From CAMLDH01 sp966250375 (GTDB lineage Bacteria; Pseudomonadota; Gammaproteobacteria; Burkholderiales; Burkholderiaceae_D): a stretch of 19,732 bases of DNA. Each line of letters begins with the position of its first letter. Positions within the stretch are counted from its first letter, which is position 1. This document shows positions 13,896-19,732 of this stretch, piece after piece. The translations under genes were made by a program, and so were the position numbers. The stretch covers positions 1-19,732 of the forward strand of contig CBINHE010000075.1 in assembly GCA_966250375.1 (NCBI GenBank), written 5' to 3'. The notes under the pieces are model-generated. The model was not told the origin of the DNA. It did not search any database and was given only the letters and a program-made list of their open reading frames with translations.

Positions 13896-14732
13896 ATGAA
13901 ATGGCTTTCCCAAAAGTGCTTGGTCGTAAAGCACATTCTATTGTCTGCAGCGGTGCTGACGCTGGCTTCCTGCCAAACCGTGCAAACTACGCAAGGCGGC
14001 GTGGTGGGTGTCAACCGTCAGCAAATGATGGCGGTTTCTTCCGCCGAGATCGAACAGGTCGCAGCCAAGGAATACGCGCAACTGGTAACAGAAGAGCGGC
14101 GCAAGGGCGAACTCGACCGCAATCCTGCGCAATACAATCGCGTGCGCGCAATTGCCAATCGCCTGATCCAGCAAACGCCGGTGTTTCGGCCTGATGCCCA
14201 ACGATGGAATTGGGAAGTCCATGTATTCAGCTCGCCGGAAATCAATGCATGGTGCATGCCAGGCGGCAAGATTGCCGTGTATTCGGGATTGATCGACAAA
14301 CTCCAACTCACCGATGACGAATTGGCGGCGGTAATGGGGCATGAGATGGCGCATGCGTTGCGCGAACATGCACGCGAACGCGCCTCCGAACAAGCGATCG
14401 CTGGCTTGGGGATTTCAGTGGTGTCGGCGATCGCGGGTCTGGGCGATGTTGGTCAGAAAGGTATGGAATATGCGTATATGGGCTTGCTGGGTTTGCCAAA
14501 CTCGCGCCGCCATGAGACCGAAGCCGATCGTATTGGTGTAGAACTGGCTGCACGTGCCGGCTATAACCCGCGTGCTGCCGTTACGCTATGGCAAAAAATG
14601 GGAAGTGCCGGCGGCGCTGAGCCGATCAAGTTTCTATCGACCCACCCGTCGCACGAAGATCGTTTGCGCGATCTCACCGACTATTCGCAACGCGTGATGC
14701 CGCTGTACGAACAGGCCAGGAAAAAACATTAA
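13896..14732 (+). CDS. M48-family zinc metalloprotease lipoprotein
   Basis: A 278-residue outer-membrane or periplasmic protease. The N-terminus is a lipoprotein signal ending in LASC, so Cys26 would be lipidated; Gln at the next position fits outer-membrane sorting. The catalytic motif is HEMAH (His149, Glu150, His153), and HETEAD at 206-211 gives the third zinc ligand, Glu207. INAWCMPGGKIAVYSG (116-131) is the usual M48 substrate-edge strand. It resembles LoiP/YggG and the catalytic part of BepA but lacks the BepA repeat domain, so a role in envelope protein quality control is likely by family. ATG 13896 was chosen because AAGGA (13886-13890 area) is correctly spaced from it; ATG 13890, overlapping the permease stop, is too close. 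A terminator follows. Confidence 0.9.
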   Translation: MKWLSQKCLVVKHILLSAAVLTLASCQTVQTTQGGVVGVNRQQMMAVSSAEIEQVAAKEYAQLVTEERRKGELDRNPAQYNRVRAIANRLIQQTPVFRPDAQRWNWEVHVFSSPEINAWCMPGGKIAVYSGLIDKLQLTDDELAAVMGHEMAHALREHARERASEQAIAGLGISVVSAIAGLGDVGQKGMEYAYMGLLGLPNSRRHETEADRIGVELAARAGYNPRAAVTLWQKMGSAGGAEPIKFLSTHPSHEDRLRDLTDYSQRVMPLYEQARKKH

Positions 14733-14761
14733 TTGTGAAATTTGCAATGAATTTCCAAAGG

Positions 14762-14790
14762 CGCCCATGGCATTTGCTGCGGGCGTTTTT
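14762..14790 (+). terminator. Rho-independent terminator after the M48 protease gene
   Basis: CGCCC (14762-14766) pairs with GGGCG (14781-14785), with further imperfect pairing inside, and five T follow directly (14786-14790). It ends the permease-protease unit before the leucine genes. Confidence 0.75.
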
Positions 14791-14875
14791 CATTGTGTAG
14801 GTGCGAGGCTGGAATCGTGGTATTGCATTGCACGAATATGGCATAATCAGCGGTTCCCCCTTATAAAATTTGAAT

Positions 14876-14890
14876 CGTGCTGTCTGCACG
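14876..14890 (+). promoter_or_regulatory. Small hairpin before the leuC start
   Basis: CGTGC (14876-14880) and GCACG (14886-14890) form a 5-bp stem with a 5-base loop, ten bases upstream of the leuC ATG and occupying the place of a ribosome site. No Shine-Dalgarno is seen here. A/T-rich TATAAA (14862-14867) and CATAAT (14842-14847) are possible -10 boxes, without clear -35 partners. Confidence 0.35.
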
Positions 14891-14900
14891 CCTTTGAAAC

Positions 14901-16307
14901 ATGGCCAAAACGCTCTACGATAAACTCTGGGAATCGCACGTTGTCCATACCGAGGATGACGGCACGACCATCCTTTACATCGACCGCCATCTGGTGCATG
15001 AAGTCACCAGCCCGCAAGCATTCGATGGCCTGAAACTGGCCGGCCGCAAGCCGTGGCGTGTCTCGGCCAATCTGGTAGTAGCGGATCACAATGTGCCGAC
15101 CACTGATCGCGCCAACGGGATCGCCGATCCAGTGTCGCGCTTGCAGGTCGAGACGCTGGACGCGAATGCCAAGGAATACGGCCTGACCTATTTCAACATG
15201 AGCGACAAGCGTCAAGGCATCGTGCATGTGATCGGACCAGAGCAGGGTGCAACGCTGCCGGGCATGACCGTTGTGTGCGGCGATTCGCATACCTCCACGC
15301 ACGGTGCATTCGGCTGTCTGGCGCATGGCATCGGCACGTCCGAAGTCGAGCATGTGCTGGCGACCCAGACCTTGCTCGCGAAAAAATCGAAAGCGATGCT
15401 GGTGCAGGTCGACGGTGCATTGCCGTTCGGCGTCACCGCGAAAGACATTGTGCTGGCCGTGATCGGCAAGATCGGCACCGCCGGCGGTACTGGCTACGCG
15501 ATTGAATTTGCCGGCTCCGCCATCCGTTCGCTGTCGATGGAAGGGCGCATGACAATTTGCAACATGGCGATCGAAGCCGGTGCCCGTGCGGGCATGGTGG
15601 CAGTCGACGACATCACGATCAATTACGTCAAAGGGCGTCCGTTCTCGCCGGTTGGTCCGCATTGGGACCGTGCGGTCGAGTACTGGCGCACTTTGCATTC
15701 CGACGCAGGCGCCAGATTCGATCTGGTTGTGACGCTGAATACGGCCGAAATCAAGCCGCAAGTAACCTGGGGTACATCGCCGGAAATGGTAGTGTCAGTT
15801 GATGACCGAATACCTGATCCGGATAAGGAAAAGGATGCGGTCAAGCGCGATGCGATGGAAAAAGCGCTGGCCTATATGGCGCTGAAACCGAATACCGCGA
15901 TTGCCGACATCCGCATCGATAAAGTATTCATCGGCTCATGCACCAATTCACGCATCGAGGATTTGCGCGCCGCCGCTGCCGTTGTGCGCGGAAAATTCCG
16001 CGCATCCAATGTCAAACTGGCGATGGTGGTGCCCGGTTCCGGGTTGGTGAAAGAACAGGCAGAATGCGAAGGCTTGGACAGGATATTCAAGGACGCCGGT
16101 TTCGAATGGCGCGAACCGGGTTGTTCGATGTGCCTAGCGATGAATGCCGATCGGCTGGAGCCGGGCGAGCGCTGTGCGTCGACATCCAACCGCAATTTCG
16201 AGGGGCGCCAAGGACAGGGCGGTCGTACCCATCTGGTGTCACCCGCGATGGCCGCCGCTGCCGGAATTGCCGGTCATTTTGTCGATGTACGAGGATTACG
16301 ATACTAA
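14901..16307 (+). CDS. leuC: 3-isopropylmalate dehydratase large subunit
   Basis: A 468-residue subunit of isopropylmalate isomerase, which interconverts 2- and 3-isopropylmalate in leucine synthesis, in complex with LeuD. It belongs to the aconitase superfamily. The three [4Fe-4S] cysteines are visible: Cys347 in GSCTNSR, and Cys408 and Cys411 in EPGCSMCLAMN. VVCGDSHTSTHGAFGCLAHGIGTSEVEHV and NRNFEGRQGQGGRTHLVSP are also classical. Length is that of E. coli LeuC. MAKTLYDKLWESH fits the family start, so ATG 14901 is secure although no ribosome site is obvious. It begins the leuC-leuD-leuB-asd block; 435 bases with a small lipoprotein gene separate it from leuD. Confidence 0.97.
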   Translation: MAKTLYDKLWESHVVHTEDDGTTILYIDRHLVHEVTSPQAFDGLKLAGRKPWRVSANLVVADHNVPTTDRANGIADPVSRLQVETLDANAKEYGLTYFNMSDKRQGIVHVIGPEQGATLPGMTVVCGDSHTSTHGAFGCLAHGIGTSEVEHVLATQTLLAKKSKAMLVQVDGALPFGVTAKDIVLAVIGKIGTAGGTGYAIEFAGSAIRSLSMEGRMTICNMAIEAGARAGMVAVDDITINYVKGRPFSPVGPHWDRAVEYWRTLHSDAGARFDLVVTLNTAEIKPQVTWGTSPEMVVSVDDRIPDPDKEKDAVKRDAMEKALAYMALKPNTAIADIRIDKVFIGSCTNSRIEDLRAAAAVVRGKFRASNVKLAMVVPGSGLVKEQAECEGLDRIFKDAGFEWREPGCSMCLAMNADRLEPGERCASTSNRNFEGRQGQGGRTHLVSPAMAAAAGIAGHFVDVRGLRY

Positions 16308-16314
16308 GTAAGCC

Positions 16315-16344
16315 GGCGCGATTAAGGTTTCATTTGGTCGCGCC
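16315..16344 (+). repeat. GC-rich hairpin just after leuC
   Basis: GGCGCGA (16315-16321) and TCGCGCC (16338-16344) form a perfect 7-bp stem with a 16-base loop, seven bases after the leuC stop. Only scattered T's follow (CTGTTCTC), so it is at best a weak terminator; it may protect the leuC 3' end. Confidence 0.5.
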
Positions 16345-16462
16345 CTGTTCTCACCCTCTCGCTTGGTGAAAATGCCGGGGAGCAGAGATGTCGGATGGCA
16401 TGCTATTCGCCTGCGTAACGGTATTGACTTGCAAACGAATACGCGCACTACAAGTGAGGGGG

Positions 16463-16496
16463 GATGTGGCGCCACCATATTAATTTATGCCACATC
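16463..16496 (+). promoter_or_regulatory. Competing palindromes in the leader of the entericidin-like gene
   Basis: GATGTGGC (16463-16470) pairs perfectly with GCCACATC (16489-16496). The same left arm is also part of a 10-base palindrome, GTGGCGCCAC (16466-16475). The two foldings exclude each other. The region lies 21 bases before the small lipoprotein ATG and contains an A/T-rich spacer (ATATTAATTTAT) that might include a -10 box. It could be an operator or a leader structure. Confidence 0.4.
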
Positions 16497-16517
16497 AATA
16501 ATTCTTTTAGGGGAAGT

Positions 16518-16640
16518 ATGAAAAAAATATTCGCACTGATGATTGCTGCACTGGTTCTGGCTGGTTGCAACACTGTTCAAGGCGTTGGCAAAGATGTCAA
16601 AAAAGTCGGTGAAGCTGTCGAGAATGTCGGCAAAAAATAA
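16518..16640 (+). CDS. Entericidin-like small lipoprotein
   Basis: A 40-residue peptide with a clean lipoprotein signal: two lysines, a hydrophobic core and the lipobox LAGC, so Cys17 would be lipidated after cleavage. The mature part, about 24 residues beginning CNTVQGVGKDVKKVGEAVE, has the repeated G-x-D-V/x-V pattern of the entericidin A/B family. Entericidins are small membrane lipoproteins described as a toxin/antidote pair in enteric bacteria; only one is present here, so such a role is unproven. AGGGGA (16509-16514) is a strong ribosome site four bases before ATG. It lies between leuC and leuD on the same strand, an arrangement I associate with Burkholderiales. It is easily missed because of its size. 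Confidence 0.85.
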   Translation: MKKIFALMIAALVLAGCNTVQGVGKDVKKVGEAVENVGKK

Positions 16641-16672
16641 TAGACCTGTCCGTTTTGCAGAAAATCGCAAAA

Positions 16673-16690
16673 ATTTCAGCATTCTGAAAT
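16673..16690 (+). repeat. Hairpin after the entericidin-like gene
   Basis: ATTTCAG (16673-16679) and CTGAAAT (16684-16690) form a perfect 7-bp stem with a 4-base loop, 32 bases after the lipoprotein stop. It is A/T-rich and lacks a T-run. It may end the short lipoprotein transcript or shape the leuD leader. Confidence 0.45.
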
Positions 16691-16698
16691 GGATTTGA

Positions 16699-16727
16699 GG
16701 CCATTCGATCATCAGAGGTGAATGGTC
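16699..16727 (+). promoter_or_regulatory. Stem-loop over an SD-like sequence before leuD
   Basis: GGCCATTC (16699-16706) pairs with GAATGGTC (16720-16727), one pair being G-U. The loop contains AGAGG (16714-16718), the best Shine-Dalgarno match before leuD, and an in-frame ATG (16722) lies in the right arm. Such a fold could affect which leuD start is used. Confidence 0.4.
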
Positions 16728-16742
16728 ATTGAGATAAATATC

Positions 16743-17390
16743 ATGGAAAAATTTACCGTACACGAAGGCTTGGTCGCGCCGCTGGATCGCGCGAACGTCG
16801 ATACCGACGCCATCATTCCAAAGCAGTTCCTCAAATCAATCAAACGTAGCGGCTTCGGTCCCAACTTGTTTGACGAGTGGCGTTATCTCGATCACGGCGA
16901 ACCTGGAGCAGACAATTCGAAGCGCCCGCTGAATCCGGATTTTGTGTTGAACCAGCCGCGCTATCAGGACGCGTCGATTTTGCTTGCGCGTAAAAACTTC
17001 GGTTGCGGTTCGTCTCGCGAACACGCGCCATGGGCACTGGAGCAGTATGGGTTCCGTGCGATTATCGCGCCGAGCTTTGCCGATATCTTCTTCAATAATT
17101 GCTTTAAAAACGGCCTGCTGCCGATCGTGCTGCCGGAAGCGCAAATTGACCGCTTGTTTGACGAGGTCAAGGCGTTTCCGGGCTTCCGTCTCGTGGTCGA
17201 TCTTGAGAAGCAGCTTGTTTTTACCACCAATGGCAGCGCGACCTATATGTTCGACATGGATGCATTCCGCAAGTATTGCCTGCTGAACGGCTTGGACGAC
17301 ATTGGCTTGACCTTGCGCCAGGCGGATAAGATTCGCGCGTTCGAAGAACGGCACCTTGTGACGCAGCCTTGGTTAAGTAACACAATTTAA
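16743..17390 (+). CDS. leuD: 3-isopropylmalate dehydratase small subunit
   Basis: A 215-residue small subunit of isopropylmalate isomerase, the swivelling aconitase domain 4 partner of LeuC. MEKFTVHEGLVAPLDRANVD and TDAIIPKQFLKSIKRSGFG at the N-terminus and ARKNFGCGSSREHAPWALEQYG in the middle are the standard substrate-recognition motifs. ATG 16743 gives the family-standard N-terminus; ATG 16722 in the same frame would add seven residues and has AGAGG only three bases upstream, while 16743 has a weak GAGA nine bases upstream. Length is typical. It is followed by leuB after 41 bases. Regulation may involve the stem-loop at its start. Confidence 0.96.
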   Translation: MEKFTVHEGLVAPLDRANVDTDAIIPKQFLKSIKRSGFGPNLFDEWRYLDHGEPGADNSKRPLNPDFVLNQPRYQDASILLARKNFGCGSSREHAPWALEQYGFRAIIAPSFADIFFNNCFKNGLLPIVLPEAQIDRLFDEVKAFPGFRLVVDLEKQLVFTTNGSATYMFDMDAFRKYCLLNGLDDIGLTLRQADKIRAFEERHLVTQPWLSNTI

Positions 17391-17431
17391 CGTGCTGTCG
17401 GACAACAAATTTAAATGTGAATTAATCAAAA

Positions 17432-18502
17432 ATGAAAATCGCAATTTTGCCGGGTGACGGCATCGGTCCGGAAATCGTTGAACAAGCAGTGAAAGTGCTT
17501 CAGGCGCTGGACGAAAAATTCGAAATGGAAACCGCGCCGGTCGGTGGTGCCGGTTACGAAGCGCATGGCCATCCATTACCGGATGGCACGCTTAAACTGG
17601 CGAAAGAAGCGGACGCTGTGTTGTTTGGTGCAGTGGGCGACTGGAAATATGACACCTTGGATCGTCCCTTGCGTCCGGAGCAGGCAATCCTCGGACTGCG
17701 CAAGAACTTGAATCTGTTCGCAAACTTGCGCCCGGCGATCCTGTACCCAGAACTAGCGGGCGCATCGACGTTGAAGCCAGAAGTCGTGTCAGGACTTGAT
17801 ATTTTGATCGTACGTGAATTGACCGGCGATATCTATTTCGGTCAGCCGCGCGGCGTGCGCGAATGCCCGGATGGCCCTTTTAAAGGGGCGCGTGAAGGAT
17901 TCGACACGATGCGGTATTCTGAACCTGAAATCCGCCGCATCGCGCATGTTGCGTTTCAGGCCGCGCAAAAGCGCAGCAAGCGCTTGACCAGCGTCGATAA
18001 GGCGAATGTGCTGGAGACTTTCCAGTTTTGGAAAGATATCGTGACCGATGTGCACAAGGAATATCCGGATGTCGCGCTTGATCACATGTATGTCGATAAC
18101 GCCGCGATGCAATTGGTGCGGGCACCGAAGAAATTCGACGTGATGGTGACTGGCAACATGTTCGGAGACATCCTGTCCGATGCGGCGGCAATGCTGACCG
18201 GTTCGATCGGCATGTTGCCGTCGGCATCACTGGATGCCAATAACAAGGGCTTGTACGAACCATCACACGGTTCAGCACCCGACATTGCGGGCAAGGGCAT
18301 TGCGAATCCGCTGGCAACGATCCTGTCTGTCGCGATGATGTTGCGTTATTCACTGAACAGAGTAGAGCAAGCCGATCGTATCGAAGCAGCGGTCAAGAAA
18401 GTATTGGCGCAAGGCTTGCGCACCGTGGATATTTACGAGGAAGGGTCGGCCAAGGTCGGTACCCGGGAAATGGGCGATGCCGTGGTGAAGGCACTCGCGT
18501 AG
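17432..18502 (+). CDS. leuB: 3-isopropylmalate dehydrogenase
   Basis: A 356-residue NAD-dependent dehydrogenase that oxidises and decarboxylates 3-isopropylmalate to 2-oxoisocaproate, the third step specific to leucine. Seen are the start MKIAILPGDGIGPEIVE, the LeuB-specific loop VGDWKYDTL that recognises the isopropyl group, the RELTGDIYFGQPRG segment with its catalytic tyrosine region, the metal-binding NMFGDILSDAAAMLTGSIGMLPSAS, and the NAD-binding EPSHGSAPDIAGKGIANP. Length is normal. The ATG follows an A/T-rich stretch without a clear ribosome site. It lies 41 bases after leuD and 34 before asd, so leuD-leuB-asd are probably cotranscribed. Confidence 0.97.
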   Translation: MKIAILPGDGIGPEIVEQAVKVLQALDEKFEMETAPVGGAGYEAHGHPLPDGTLKLAKEADAVLFGAVGDWKYDTLDRPLRPEQAILGLRKNLNLFANLRPAILYPELAGASTLKPEVVSGLDILIVRELTGDIYFGQPRGVRECPDGPFKGAREGFDTMRYSEPEIRRIAHVAFQAAQKRSKRLTSVDKANVLETFQFWKDIVTDVHKEYPDVALDHMYVDNAAMQLVRAPKKFDVMVTGNMFGDILSDAAAMLTGSIGMLPSASLDANNKGLYEPSHGSAPDIAGKGIANPLATILSVAMMLRYSLNRVEQADRIEAAVKKVLAQGLRTVDIYEEGSAKVGTREMGDAVVKALA

Positions 18503-18536
18503 CAGTATTTTTTGAAGTGCTCTTGAGGGGGAAATC

Positions 18537-19673
18537 GTGAAATTAGTCGGGTTGGTAGGTTGGCGTGGAATGGTTGGTTCGGTCTTGATGCAGCGCATGC
18601 AAGAAGAGGGGGACTTCGCCCATATTGAGCCGGTCTTCTTTTCAACATCGAATGCAGGTGGCGCAGCGCCGAAGCTGGCGAAGAATGAGACCACATTGAA
18701 AGATGCCAACAATATTGATGAGCTGAAGAAATGCGACATCATTATTACCTGCCAAGGTGGTGACTACACGACGGAAGTTTTCCCTCAACTGCGCGCAGCC
18801 GGCTGGAGCGGTTACTGGATTGACGCGGCATCGACGTTGCGCATGCACGATGACGCGATCATCATTCTCGATCCAGTCAATCTGAACGTGATCAAGTCCG
18901 CATTAAACCGCGGCGTGAAAAACTATGTTGGCGGCAATTGCACGGTATCGTGCATGCTGATGGGCCTAGGTGGCTTGTTTCAGCACGATATGGTCGATTG
19001 GATGTCATCGATGACATATCAGGCTGCATCAGGTGGTGGTGCGCAGCATATGCGTGAATTGCTAACCCAGTTCGGTTCGATTAATGCGGAAGTAAAGGCG
19101 TTGCTCGACGATCCGGCATCGGCCATCCTGGAAATCGACCGCAAGGTACTGGCAAAGCAGCATGCATTCAATGCTGAAGAGACCAAGCAGTTCGGCGTGC
19201 CTCTCGGCGGCAACCTGATTCCATGGATCGACAAGGATCTCGGCAATGGCGTATCGCGTGAAGAATGGAAAGCTGGTGCCGAAACCAACAAGATTCTCGG
19301 CTGCGGTGAAGCATTCGGTACCGATGCGAAGGCGGCTATTGCGGTTGACGGTTTGTGCGTACGCGTTGGTGCGATGCGCTGCCACTCGCAGGCGCTGACC
19401 ATCAAATTGAAGAAAGATGTGCCGCTTGATGAAATCAACGACATCATCGCGAGCAACAATCAATGGGTCAAAGTGGTGCCGAACAATCGCGAAGCATCGA
19501 TGAAAGACCTCACGCCGGTCGCCGTCACTGGCAGCCTGACGATCCCGGTAGGACGCTTGCGCAAGATGCAAATGGGCGGGGATTACCTGTCCGCATTCAC
19601 CGTTGGCGACCAGTTGCTTTGGGGTGCTGCCGAGCCGTTACGCCGTATGCTACGCATTGTGTTGGACAATTAA
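18537..19673 (+). CDS. asd: Aspartate-semialdehyde dehydrogenase
   Basis: A 378-residue NADPH-dependent enzyme that reduces aspartyl phosphate to aspartate semialdehyde, the branch point to lysine, diaminopimelate, threonine and methionine. The nucleotide-binding start is VGLVGWRGMVGSVLMQRM. The catalytic cysteine is Cys135 in GGNCTVSCM, the active-site base His283 lies in MRCHSQAL with Arg281, and the YQAASGGGAQHMRELL segment is typical of the Gram-negative long form. The start is GTG 18537, with the strong ribosome site GAGGGGGAA just upstream; no better ATG is present. Its place after leuB is common in betaproteobacteria, where fimV and truA usually follow; here the window ends in IS-like sequence. 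It supplies the homoserine from which the MetY substrate is made. Confidence 0.97.
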   Translation: MKLVGLVGWRGMVGSVLMQRMQEEGDFAHIEPVFFSTSNAGGAAPKLAKNETTLKDANNIDELKKCDIIITCQGGDYTTEVFPQLRAAGWSGYWIDAASTLRMHDDAIIILDPVNLNVIKSALNRGVKNYVGGNCTVSCMLMGLGGLFQHDMVDWMSSMTYQAASGGGAQHMRELLTQFGSINAEVKALLDDPASAILEIDRKVLAKQHAFNAEETKQFGVPLGGNLIPWIDKDLGNGVSREEWKAGAETNKILGCGEAFGTDAKAAIAVDGLCVRVGAMRCHSQALTIKLKKDVPLDEINDIIASNNQWVKVVPNNREASMKDLTPVAVTGSLTIPVGRLRKMQMGGDYLSAFTVGDQLLWGAAEPLRRMLRIVLDN

Positions 19674-19680
19674 CCACCCT

Positions 19681-19732
19681 TAGAACGTGTTCACGATCTC
19701 CCTACGAGAGTGGATAATGCAGGGATGAGAAA
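19681..19732 (+). mobile_element. Possible left edge of an IS5-family insertion sequence
   Basis: After asd the sequence TAGAACGTGTTCACGATCTC and the following GAGAG, ending in ATGAGAAA (ATG 19725), look like the terminal repeat, leader and start codon of an IS5/IS427-type transposase (MRK...). The other end and nearly all of the transposase lie outside the window, so this is recognition by resemblance only and could be ordinary intergenic DNA. Confidence 0.3.

Noticed and set aside
14847..15761. 304-codon open frame antisense to leuC
   Set aside because: It is complementary to a clearly recognised leuC and has no family resemblance; it reflects codon bias of the real gene.

Overview
The window looks like chromosomal DNA of a betaproteobacterium, most likely in the Burkholderiales and close to Oxalobacteraceae such as Herminiimonas or Janthinobacterium. 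The basis is the gene content and order: leuC, a small entericidin-like lipoprotein, leuD, leuB and asd in a row; a MetY-type sulfhydrylase; an MFS-PlsC fusion; and exosortase-A accessory genes. This is inference from family knowledge; no database search was run. No rRNA, tRNA or CRISPR array was seen, and no gene-free stretch exceeds about 210 bases.

Left end (1-2240, + strand): the tail of an exosortase-A (PEP-CTERM/EPS) accessory cluster. A free-standing acyl carrier protein is followed by two alpha/beta hydrolases resembling the 'hydrolase 2' and 'hydrolase 1' families of that system. All three are joined by ATGA stop/start overlaps. Neither hydrolase has serine at the nucleophile elbow. 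A start codon inside the end of hydrolase 1 opens a short peptide that looks like the first residues of a glycosyltransferase and then breaks down, so the cluster appears truncated here.

2357-5247 (- strand): a compact operon reading wrbA (quinone reductase), a DUF2069 membrane protein, an FAD-linked D-2-hydroxyacid dehydrogenase and a secreted DUF4124 protein. The first three are coupled by 4-base overlaps. Divergent from wrbA is a YihY-family membrane protein (5307-6584, +). It converges on a metY plus alpha/beta hydrolase operon (8723 to 6605, -). The metY leader holds two tandem stem-loops directly before the ribosome binding site.

8901-14732 (+ strand): a two-CBS-domain protein ending at a strong terminator, a two-domain lysophospholipid-flippase-like MFS/acyltransferase fusion, chorismate synthase (aroC), a 3-phenylpropionate/nucleoside-type MFS permease and an M48 metalloprotease lipoprotein followed by a terminator. 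REP-like palindromes lie between aroC and the permease.

14901-19673 (+ strand): leucine biosynthesis (leuC, leuD, leuB) and asd (aspartate-semialdehyde dehydrogenase). A 40-residue entericidin-like lipoprotein sits between leuC and leuD, and both intergenic regions are rich in inverted repeats. With metY and aroC, much of the right half serves amino-acid biosynthesis: leucine, methionine, the aspartate family and aromatics. The last 50 bases resemble the edge of an IS5-family insertion sequence, which is tentative.
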